From the NCBI RefSeq assembly GCF_002573715.1, contig NZ_PDHM01000003.1, forward strand, positions 80,087 through 144,086: a stretch of DNA of 64,000 nt, in the 5' to 3' direction. Position 1 is the stretch's first letter, and each line of letters begins with the position of its first letter. A program made the translations under genes and the position numbers. This document shows positions 57,471-64,000 of the stretch, in pieces. The notes under the pieces are model-generated. The model was not told the DNA's origin. It was given only the letters and a program-made list of their open reading frames with translations, and made no database searches. This DNA comes from Paenibacillus sp. EZ-K15 (lineage in GTDB: Bacteria > Bacillota > Bacilli > Paenibacillales > Paenibacillaceae).

Positions 57471-58772
57471 GTGATAAAACAAATTGGAATCATCGCGGAC
57501 GATTTGACCGGTGCGAATGACTCTGGCGTACAATTGGCGAAGAAGGGACTGGTTTCCACCGTCGTATTCGATCATCGCCATTACCGTCAGGACACCCGTG
57601 CCGAAGTGTTGATCGTCGATACGGATAGCAGGGCGAAACGCAGCGTGGACGCCTATGAAGCGGCGTACGGAGCCGCTCAATTCCTTGAAGAGCAGGGCTG
57701 CCGACATATTTACAAGAAGCTGGACTCCACCTTGCGCGGGAATGTTGCAGAGGAACTGCGGGCGGTGCAGAAGGTGTTCCGGCCGGACTTGGTGCTGATC
57801 GCCCCGGCGTTTCCCAAAATGAACCGTACGACGGTACAGGGACATCATTATGTTCAAGGTGTACTGATCACCGAGACGGAGTTTGCCAAGGATCCCAAAA
57901 CGCCCGTAACGGAAAGCTATATCCCGAAGCTGCTGCAGAAGGAAGGAGAGCCTGAGGCGGTGCTGGTTTCATCAAGTCAAGTGCGACAGCCCGCCGCGCA
58001 ATTTATGCCATGGCTCCAATCCAAGCTAGCGGAAGGTCAAACCTGGTTTGTATGCGATAGTGAGACGGAAGCGGATTTGCAGGCGATATCGGCATTATTT
58101 TCACAGCTGGACAAGAAGATTTTATGGGCTGGTTCTGCCGGATTAATCGAATACTTGCCGGAGGCGCTGTCTCTGACTTCCATGGAGAAGGGGAGCCAAG
58201 ACTGGGCCCAGGCGGATAAGGCGCTGATCGTATCAGGAAGCTTGTCCCAAACGACCCGGCGACAGCTTCGTGCCGTCGAAGATATGCCCGACTCGTTGAT
58301 GCTGGAGATTGATCCGGCAGGGCTGATTCGTGAAACTTACGATACAGAGGATGTCCTGGAGCAAATCGCTAAGGATATGGGCAATCGCTACCTGGTCCTG
58401 TACGTGGACGCTTCGGAAGAAAACCGCAGAATTGCAAAAGAAGCAGGGGATGAGCGGGGATTATCTTCAACCGAGGTAAGCGAAGCGATCTCGCTGGGAC
58501 TCGGAAGAATGACGAAAGCCATTTTACAGGCATACGCTGAGATCCAAGGGTTGGTATTAACCGGCGGTGATACGGCTAAGGCTATCTGTATCGAACTTGG
58601 AATGGGAGAAATGCAGCTGTATTCGGAAGTAGAGCCTGGCCTGCCGTTCGGAAGGCTTCAGGGCATGGAGAAAGGTTACTGGACCGTCACCAAAGCCGGG
58701 GGGTTCGGAAATGATCAATCCCTGGTAGATTCCTTGCACTATATAACAAATAAGAAAAAGGTGAGAACATGA
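57471..58772 (+). CDS. dtnK: Four-carbon acid sugar kinase (DUF1537)
   Basis: 433 residues. N-terminal GIIADDLTGANDSGVQLAK and C-terminal LVLTGGDTAKAI mark the DUF1537 kinases that phosphorylate D-threonate or D-erythronate at C4. Starts at GTG 57471 behind AAGGTGTGATG. The last base pairs overlap the pdxA2 start (ATGA). The symbol dtnK reflects the most common assignment; denK (erythronate) is the alternative. Confidence 0.88.
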   Translation: MIKQIGIIADDLTGANDSGVQLAKKGLVSTVVFDHRHYRQDTRAEVLIVDTDSRAKRSVDAYEAAYGAAQFLEEQGCRHIYKKLDSTLRGNVAEELRAVQKVFRPDLVLIAPAFPKMNRTTVQGHHYVQGVLITETEFAKDPKTPVTESYIPKLLQKEGEPEAVLVSSSQVRQPAAQFMPWLQSKLAEGQTWFVCDSETEADLQAISALFSQLDKKILWAGSAGLIEYLPEALSLTSMEKGSQDWAQADKALIVSGSLSQTTRRQLRAVEDMPDSLMLEIDPAGLIRETYDTEDVLEQIAKDMGNRYLVLYVDASEENRRIAKEAGDERGLSSTEVSEAISLGLGRMTKAILQAYAEIQGLVLTGGDTAKAICIELGMGEMQLYSEVEPGLPFGRLQGMEKGYWTVTKAGGFGNDQSLVDSLHYITNKKKVRT

Positions 58773-59773
58773 GCCAGCATAAACCGGTTATCGGGATTAC
58801 GATGGGAGACGCCGCAGGCGTAGGTCCTGAAATTATACTCAAGAGCCTCATGAATAAGGAGATGTATCATATCAGTCACCCGGTTGTGATCGGGGACGTG
58901 AAGATATTGGAGCGGGCAAAGGCCTTTGTGGGCAGTGACTTGGCTATCGAAGCGATTACTGCCGATGAGCTGGAGCAGGTGGACTACCGTTTTGGCACGG
59001 TTCATGTGCTTGATCTGGATTTGCTGCCGGCGGACTTGCCGATTGGACGAGTTGCCCCGGAAGCCGGACACGCCGCGTTTAAATTTTTGGAGACGGCCAT
59101 CGAATTGGCGAAGGACCATAAAATCCAGGCCATATGCACCGCTCCGCTGAATAAGGAAGCCCTGCATAAAGGGGGCCATAAATATCCGGGCCATACGGAG
59201 ATTCTGGCAGATTTGACTGGAACCACGGACTACTCCATGATGCTGTCTGCACCGAATCTGAAGGTCATTCACGTTACGACGCATGTCGGCATCATTGACG
59301 CCGTCCGTTCAATAAATCCGGAGCGCGTGTACCATGTCATTAAGCTTGCTCATGAGACGCTGCAGAAGTCCGGCATCGCCGCTCCGCGGATTGCCGTTTG
59401 CGGAATCAATCCTCATGCGGGCGAGAACGGATTGTTCGGATATGGCGAAGAGGAAGAGAAAGTCATACCGGGCGTCGAGAAGGCGCAGGCGGAAGGAATC
59501 CAGGTCGTAGGCCCGCTGCCGGCCGATACGCTGTTCTTCCGGACGGTTCGCGGTGACTTTGACATCGTAGTGGCTATGTATCACGATCAGGGGCATGGTC
59601 CCGTCAAAGTGCTCGGCTTGGATGCAGGCGTCAACATTACCGTTGGCCTTCCGATTATCCGCACCAGCGTCGATCACGGTACGGCGTTCGACATTGCCGG
59701 TCAAGGCATCGCCGACGAGAAAAGCTTGATGGAAGCCATCCGTCAGGCGGCGGAGCTGGCGCCTAAAGTCTAA
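58769..59773 (+). CDS. pdxA2: 4-phospho-D-threonate 3-dehydrogenase PdxA2
   Basis: 334 residues, PdxA family. NAD and metal motifs: GITMGDAAGVGPEI at the start, GHKYPGHTE, CGINPHAGENGLFG, MYHDQGHGP and SVDHGTAFDIAGQG. PdxA paralogues linked to DUF1537 kinases oxidise and decarboxylate 4-phospho-threonate to dihydroxyacetone phosphate, which would feed the glycolytic operon found upstream in this window. Four-base overlap with the kinase gene. Confidence 0.92.
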   Translation: MSQHKPVIGITMGDAAGVGPEIILKSLMNKEMYHISHPVVIGDVKILERAKAFVGSDLAIEAITADELEQVDYRFGTVHVLDLDLLPADLPIGRVAPEAGHAAFKFLETAIELAKDHKIQAICTAPLNKEALHKGGHKYPGHTEILADLTGTTDYSMMLSAPNLKVIHVTTHVGIIDAVRSINPERVYHVIKLAHETLQKSGIAAPRIAVCGINPHAGENGLFGYGEEEEKVIPGVEKAQAEGIQVVGPLPADTLFFRTVRGDFDIVVAMYHDQGHGPVKVLGLDAGVNITVGLPIIRTSVDHGTAFDIAGQGIADEKSLMEAIRQAAELAPKV

Positions 59774-59865
59774 TGATGTTGTTGATGGGCGGGTATAGCG
59801 GCCGCCATTACCTTTTTAATCGAAGTGACAGCAGAAGATTCCGCAGGGAATCAAGCTGTCCATAA

Positions 59866-59903
59866 CAAAAAGATGACTCCACCTGTGGGGTCATCTTTTT
59901 TTA
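59866..59903 (+). terminator. Terminator of acid-sugar operon
   Basis: AAAAAGATGACTCC with GGGGTCATCTTTTT and a T run. It faces the converging ArsR-type gene and could serve both strands. Confidence 0.85.
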
Positions 59904-59942
59904 TTGTTCCTCAAGTCTGTTTGCTGTAACGGAATTCGTTCC

Positions 59943-60860
59943 TCATGACTGGGATAGTCCAAACACGTAAGACTCTAGGAACGCTTGCAGCTGATTGAAG
60001 GATTCAGGTCTTGCACTGTATTTATATCGCTCATTCGGCATTTTGAAATGCATGCGAAGGAGACCCGCGGTTTTAAGCAGGGATAGATGATAGTGCAGGT
60101 TGCTCTTTGAAAGGCCGGTTTTCTGCTGCAATTCGGTAAATGTAACGGGCCCTTTAGCCAGGATGTGCAGCAGCACCAGCCGCTTCTCGTCAGCCAACCC
60201 CTTGGTCATCCGCAGCAGCTGACTGGTGGGTGTATCCTCGTCCACCTGCTCATCATCTACGGCATAGCTGATAATGAGTTGTTGGTTGCTCACGTAGTCC
60301 ATTCGGTTTAACGGCTTGATGTGATAGGTAGGGATGAGAAGAATGGCGTTGTATTCATCTTCAGGATCGAGCACAATTCCGCTTGTTGCCTCATCAATCA
60401 GATCAATGTAGGGGAGCTCCCGGCTAAGCTGCTCCATGCGGGCAGCGGAACGTCCCAGCAAGTCGTGAATTTCCGGCGTTATTGTATAGGCCCGGTGCCA
60501 CTCCGTCATGATCTCATGACTGAGATCCCGGAATGTTTTAAGTCCCATCGGAAACCCGTCTTCAAGATAAGGCGCCAGGATTTCATACAATTGGCCTTCT
60601 CCCAAATCGGCAAACCAGGCAAGAAACCTCTCGACGTTGTCTTTTTCCGGGCTGTCTACGATAGCCAGGTGCAGATAAGCAATAAGCTCGAACAAGTCCA
60701 GCTCTTCGAGCTTATCCGTAAAAGATGCAGACAGTTTCTTCTGAATTTCTTTCCTCCACTTATTTCCTAGATCATGCATTTGGTTTTTATTATCTGTATA
60801 TGCGAACAAGCTGGTGACCAGCTCGTGAACAGGCGAATAGTCAATTCGGATAACGGTCAT
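59943..60860 (-). CDS. ArsR-type transcriptional regulator, DNA-binding domain at C terminus
   Basis: 305 residues; ATG 60860 is used because AAGGAGAG lies 7 bases upstream (TVIRIDYSP start). The winged helix is at residues ~220-290 (KGPVTFTELQQKTGLSKSNLHYHLSLL, shown in part). The N-terminal ~200 residues have no recognisable sensor fold. The regular array of GTTCA/TGAAC half sites between this gene and the next (60929-60989) is the likely target. Confidence 0.82.
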   Translation of the reverse strand: MTVIRIDYSPVHELVTSLFAYTDNKNQMHDLGNKWRKEIQKKLSASFTDKLEELDLFELIAYLHLAIVDSPEKDNVERFLAWFADLGEGQLYEILAPYLEDGFPMGLKTFRDLSHEIMTEWHRAYTITPEIHDLLGRSAARMEQLSRELPYIDLIDEATSGIVLDPEDEYNAILLIPTYHIKPLNRMDYVSNQQLIISYAVDDEQVDEDTPTSQLLRMTKGLADEKRLVLLHILAKGPVTFTELQQKTGLSKSNLHYHLSLLKTAGLLRMHFKMPNERYKYSARPESFNQLQAFLESYVFGLSQS

Positions 60861-60942
60861 GATCAATCTCTCCTTCAAGTACACATCATTCCATTTTTAT
60901 GATACCACATCCTGGTGAAAATAAATATTGAACTTTTATTAT

Positions 60943-60989
60943 GTTCATATATAATTGAACTTAAAAATATAGTTCAAAAAAATATGAAC
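60943..60989. promoter_or_regulatory. Array of GTTCA-N8-TGAAC operators
   Basis: GTTCATATATAATTGAAC (60943-60960) and GTTCAAAAAAATATGAAC (60972-60989) are two dyads with identical geometry, 29 bases centre to centre. A further half site TGAAC lies at 60929. They lie in the divergent control region of the ArsR-type gene and the following small ORF. Confidence 0.65.
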
Positions 60990-61017
60990 TAATGGGCGGC
61001 AAGGGGAGAGACTGGAG

Positions 61018-61188
61018 ATGAACAATTGGTTTGTTGCGGAATATCTCATCAGGCAGCAGCAGATGGAAGTGGATCGAGCGGCCAGAGAGTCCTGGAAATC
61101 TAGGCATGACCCGGTAAATTTGTGGGCACGCATCTTCTCGAGGAAGAGACGACCAATACAACCGGTCACGAAAAGGGCCCGAAGTTGA
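61018..61188 (+). CDS. Small basic protein, unknown
   Basis: 56 codons from ATG 61018 with AAGGGGAG upstream. Composition is Arg/Lys-rich at the C terminus (FSRKRRP and TKRARS). No signal peptide or membrane helix. It lies directly after the operator array, so it is probably regulated by the ArsR-type protein. It overlaps the front of the sigma-fragment frame. Coding status is likely but not proven. Confidence 0.5.
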   Translation: MNNWFVAEYLIRQQQMEVDRAARESWKSRHDPVNLWARIFSRKRRPIQPVTKRARS

Positions 61189-61565
61189 AACTAAGGGGAA
61201 CAAGGAAGAATCGATCAACCTACGAGGAAACGGAGCTGGAACCGATGGACTTTTTTTCGGAGAATCGTTTAAGCGAGTGCGCCATAGAGGCGCCTGAATC
61301 GATGATGAATAGCGAGGAGAACCATGACGAACTGTTATCTGCTGTGCTTACTCTGCCTGAAACCCTAAGACAGCCGATGTATTTGTATTATTACGAGGAT
61401 TTCAACACTTTGGAAATTGCCGAAGTGCTCCAAATTGAGCCTGAAAATGTACGGAACCGCATGAGCAGAGCCCGCAAGAAACTGAAGATGATGCTGGGGA
61501 AGAAGCTGGGAGCGATACGGGATGGCCGGGAAAGGGCAAGAAAGGATGCGCATCCGTCCCCTTGA
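61122..61565 (+). pseudogene. Truncated ECF sigma factor (region 4 only)
   Basis: The C-terminal ~75 residues are a good sigma-70 region 4: AVLTLPETLRQPMYLYYYED, then LEIAEVLQIEPENVRNRMSR and ARKKLK. Region 2 is missing: upstream sequence KLKLRGTRKNRS only hints at region 2.4. The GTG at 61122 overlaps the small ORF; ATG 61245, with GGAG nine bases before it, would give a 106-residue protein. A deletion remnant is the simplest view; a free region-4 protein is possible. Confidence 0.55.
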
Positions 61566-61591
61566 CTTCATTCATAAAGTTCGGGTATGAT
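61562..61591 (+). promoter_or_regulatory. SigA promoter of the metG leader
   Basis: TTGACT (61562-61567) and TATGAT (61586-61591) with an 18-base spacer, overlapping the stop of the sigma fragment. Start of transcription near 61598. Confidence 0.7.
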
Positions 61592-61597
61592 TTCCAG

Positions 61598-61905
61598 TAA
61601 CTTGAATAATGTTAAACAAAAGCAATGAAGAGAAAGAGTACCTTGGTAACGTCTTTGAACAGAGAGCCCCGGCTGGTGAAAAGGGGTAAGGAAAGAACCT
61701 TGGGAATATGGTCTCTGAGCTGTGCACCGAAACCCTGCAGAGGGTTGTAGGCTGCGCCGGATCCCGCACCCGTTAACGTGCTAGGGTATACACGCGATAT
61801 ATGGCGTCGTACCCGAAGAGGTGAATGCCGCAAGGCATGAATGAAATTGGGTGGTACCACGTGAGCGGCAAGCTCTCGTCCCTTTTGGGATGAGGGCTTT
61901 TTTTG
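61598..61905 (+). promoter_or_regulatory. T-box riboswitch, methionine type
   Basis: The T-box sequence TGGGTGGTACCACG (61848-61861) is followed by a 12-bp terminator stem (61871-61882 / 61887-61898) and T7. Stem I carries GGGAATATGGTCTC, whose ATG at 61708-61710 is the likely specifier codon, matching tRNA-Met and the downstream synthetase. Uncharged tRNA-Met would stabilise the antiterminator and allow metG transcription. Confidence 0.93.
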
Positions 61906-61932
61906 TTATCCAAAAAAAGGAGGATGATTGAT

Positions 61933-63573
61933 ATGACGAACATTTTTATCGGGGGTGCCTGGCCTTATGCCAACGGGTCATTGCATTTAGGGAGGCTTGC
62001 AAGTTTGCTGCCTGGAGACGTGTTGGCGCGTTATTTCCGCGCGAAAGGCGATCAGGTCCTGTACGTATCCGGCAGTGATTGTCATGGAACGCCAGTGGCG
62101 GTTCAAGCCATTCAGGAGGGCGTGGCTCCCGGGGATATTGCGGATCGGTATCATGGTGAGTTCGTGGATTGCTTTAAACAGCTGGGTTTCTCCTACGATT
62201 TGTACACTCGAACCGATCAGGCGTTTCATCACGCCGTCGTGCAGGAGCTGTTTCTTAAACTGCTGGACAACGGCTATTTGTATCGAAAAATTATACAACA
62301 AACATATTGCGAAACCGATCAGCGCTTTCTGCCGGACCGCTATGTGGAAGGGGACTGTCCCGTCTGCGGCAGCAGAGCCCGTGGGGATCAGTGCGACGCC
62401 TGCTCCACGATACTAGATCCGTCCGACCTGACGAATAGGACCTGCAAGATCTGCGGAAACCCTCCGGTGGAGCGCCCTTCCGAGCATTTTTATGTATCGC
62501 TGTCTCATTTTCAGGGGGAGTTGACCGATGATCTGAATAACGCCCAGGGCTGGCGGGACAATGCGGTGCAATTGACCAGAAGATACCTGGAGGAAGGGCT
62601 CCGGGATCGGGCTGCTACGAGGGATCTGACCTGGGGCGTGGATGTTCCTGTCCCCGGCTTCGAGGATAAGAAAATCTATGTCTGGATCGAAGCGGTGAGC
62701 GGCTATTTATCCGCCAGCAAGCAGTGGGCCGCGGAAACGGGCGGCGATTGGGAATCCTTTTGGCTCAAGGGGAGGGATGAGATTACCGCTTACTATGTTC
62801 ATGGGAAGGATAATATCCCGTTTCATACGCTGATCTGGCCAGCGCTGCTGAAGGGGGCAGGTGACCTGCATTTGCCGGACCGAATCATATCTTGCGAGTA
62901 CATGACGCTGGAAGGGAAGAAGTTCTCGACCAGTCGGAATTGGGCGATATGGGTGCCGGATTTGTTAAGCCGTTATCAGCCGGACTCCATACGTTACTTC
63001 CTCATTGCGAACGGTCCCGAGAAGCGGGATACCGATTTCTCCTGGAGGGAGTTCATTCACAGCCACAATGGCGAGCTGCTTGGCGCATTTGGGAATTTCG
63101 TCAATCGTACTTTGGTGTTTCTGAATAAATCGTTTGAGGGGAAAGTGCCCGAGGGCTGCATATCTGAAGAGTGGCAGAGCAGGGTTGAGGCATTGTATCG
63201 CGAGGCTGGGGCGCTCATCGAGGAGGGGCAACTGAAGGAAGCGTTGGAACAGATTTTTAGCACAGTGCGCCGCGCGAACAAGTATTTTGATGAGCAGAAG
63301 CCGTGGATTCAGGTCAAGGAGGATCGTCAAGCGTGCGGAACAACGCTGTTCACCTGCGTTCAGATCATAGTTAATTTGGCGAATCTACTGCAGCCGTTTA
63401 TTCCGTTCTCTTGCGATAGGATACGAAGTTTTCTCTCGCTGGAGCAGCCTGTGTGGGAGTGGTGCCGTGTTCCGGCTGGCAGGCCGATTCATGACGTAGA
63501 GCTTTTGTTTGAACGGATCGATACCAGCCGGATTGAGGAGGAAACGCGCAGGTTGGGGGAGTTGTCCCTCTGA
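61933..63573 (+). CDS. metG: Methionyl-tRNA synthetase, short second type
   Basis: Charges tRNA-Met. ATG 61933 is used because AAAGGAGG (61916-61923) is 9 bases before it. HIGH-like GSLHLGR at residue ~18, KMSKS-like KKFSTS at 329-334, and a paired zinc knuckle ([16 protein letters not shown] and CKICG). At 546 residues it lacks the C-terminal tRNA-binding (EMAP-like) domain of the usual ~650-residue Bacillus enzyme. KFSTS and the zinc pattern resemble the E. coli/archaeal form, which in some Gram-positives is a second MetRS. Confidence 0.92.
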   Translation: MTNIFIGGAWPYANGSLHLGRLASLLPGDVLARYFRAKGDQVLYVSGSDCHGTPVAVQAIQEGVAPGDIADRYHGEFVDCFKQLGFSYDLYTRTDQAFHHAVVQELFLKLLDNGYLYRKIIQQTYCETDQRFLPDRYVEGDCPVCGSRARGDQCDACSTILDPSDLTNRTCKICGNPPVERPSEHFYVSLSHFQGELTDDLNNAQGWRDNAVQLTRRYLEEGLRDRAATRDLTWGVDVPVPGFEDKKIYVWIEAVSGYLSASKQWAAETGGDWESFWLKGRDEITAYYVHGKDNIPFHTLIWPALLKGAGDLHLPDRIISCEYMTLEGKKFSTSRNWAIWVPDLLSRYQPDSIRYFLIANGPEKRDTDFSWREFIHSHNGELLGAFGNFVNRTLVFLNKSFEGKVPEGCISEEWQSRVEALYREAGALIEEGQLKEALEQIFSTVRRANKYFDEQKPWIQVKEDRQACGTTLFTCVQIIVNLANLLQPFIPFSCDRIRSFLSLEQPVWEWCRVPAGRPIHDVELLFERIDTSRIEEETRRLGELSL

Positions 63574-63941
63574 TGTGGGGGTTCTCCGTTTCCCAAACCC
63601 CAAAGAGCGAGTCAGATGGAGTTGGGAGGGCGTGAGGAGCTATTGTCGTCATGATGCAATTGGTACGATGACCCTGCTAGGTAAAATAAGAGCGTGATCA
63701 AGGGAGCTGAGTCCAAGGAATTAAGGAATTAAGGAATCAATAGTAGAGGCGATTAATCAGGATATCGGGAACCGAGAATCGAGGAATGGAAGTATCAAGG
63801 GTCGCGGACTCAAAGAATCAAAAAATCAAAAATTCAAGAAATCTAGGTTTTTTGAATGGGTCGTGACTTTTTAAGGACAGTGGTTCCGCTATTTCTGTGT
63901 TTTTAGCCATTTCGTAGTGGTTTGAGGACATGATGCTCTTC
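63574..63941. other. Intergenic region with tandem short repeats
   Basis: No gene seen. From about 63713 to 63840 the sequence consists of degenerate repeats of GGAATTAA / GAATCAA type (GGAATTAAGGAATTAAGG at 63716). Possibly decayed sequence next to the insertion element. Confidence 0.5.
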
Positions 63942-64000
63942 TGTCAAGAAAGTGGACACCTTTAGAAGTTAAGCTGCATTCTCGTAGTAGAGCTGTTCAA
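63942..64000 (-). mobile_element. End of an IS3-family insertion sequence
   Basis: TGTCAAGAAAGTGGACACC (63942-63960) is a terminal inverted repeat of the type seen in IS3-family elements. Just inside it, the minus strand codes ...EQLYYENAA followed by a stop (63969-63971), the usual C-terminal end of an IS3 OrfB transposase. The rest lies outside the window. Confidence 0.75.
63969..64000 (-). CDS. IS3-family transposase OrfB, C-terminal end only
   Basis: Only about ten codons are in the window (EQLYYENAA and stop). Assignment rests on this characteristic tail and the adjoining terminal inverted repeat. The gene enters from the right edge. Confidence 0.65.
   Translation of the reverse strand, partial: EQLYYENAA

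Overview
The window looks like a chromosomal stretch of a Paenibacillus-type Firmicute. Supporting signs are strong AGGAGG ribosome binding sites, SigA-type promoters, a CtsR-controlled clpP, the cggR-gap-pgk-tpiA-gpmI-eno glycolytic operon, YesM/YesN-type two-component genes beside sugar ABC transporters, glycoside hydrolases, a T-box leader, and moderate GC content in most genes. The genus is an inference from gene content; no rRNA is present.

Layout. 1-2160: end of a DUF3298 protein, a structured intergenic region, clpP (minus strand, CtsR operator on its -35 box) and a tRNA-Arg(CCG). 2400-9820: glycolytic operon with a CggR operator and terminators, followed by two copies of a 150-bp nested-palindrome repeat (9845-10258). 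10267-18850: carbohydrate locus with sensor kinase, response regulator, lipoprotein binding protein, two permeases and an FAD-dependent oxidoreductase; a shared 13-bp palindrome precedes three of its transcription units at similar distances from weak promoters. 19030-24671: LysR/chorismate synthase pair, an ArsR plus old-yellow-enzyme pair, and a lipoprotein flavin reductase. 25075-27522: TetR regulator and oleate hydratase with a concentric dyad between them. 27712-32433: an unknown protein with a duplicated domain, a frameshifted helix-hairpin-helix gene, and a Fur-box iron-siderophore uptake operon. 32580-36449: ArsR-type sensor regulator divergent from a GH2 glycosidase.

36600-40590 is a visibly AT-richer block of four minus-strand genes (cyclase, methyltransferase, alpha/beta hydrolase, phosphotransferase) with two strong orphan dyads, and looks acquired. 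40721-47916 holds an M50 peptidase divergent from a tightly coupled TerB-like / DUF2791 (BrxD-like) ATPase / Lhr-like helicase / phosphotransferase operon, the best candidate in the window for a little-described system. 48053-54334: LacI regulator with two identical operators, LplABC-type transporter and an intracellular GH30 enzyme. 54515-59773: PrpR-N regulator with a KdgT permease, a four-carbon acid-sugar kinase and PdxA2, i.e. a D-threonate/D-erythronate-type catabolic operon. 59943-63573: ArsR-type regulator with an operator array, a small ORF, a truncated ECF sigma fragment, and a Met T-box leader controlling a short second-type methionyl-tRNA synthetase. At the right edge (63942-64000) an IS3-family element begins.

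No CRISPR array, rRNA or complete prophage is visible. Functional names rest on reading the translated motifs by eye; no database search was run.
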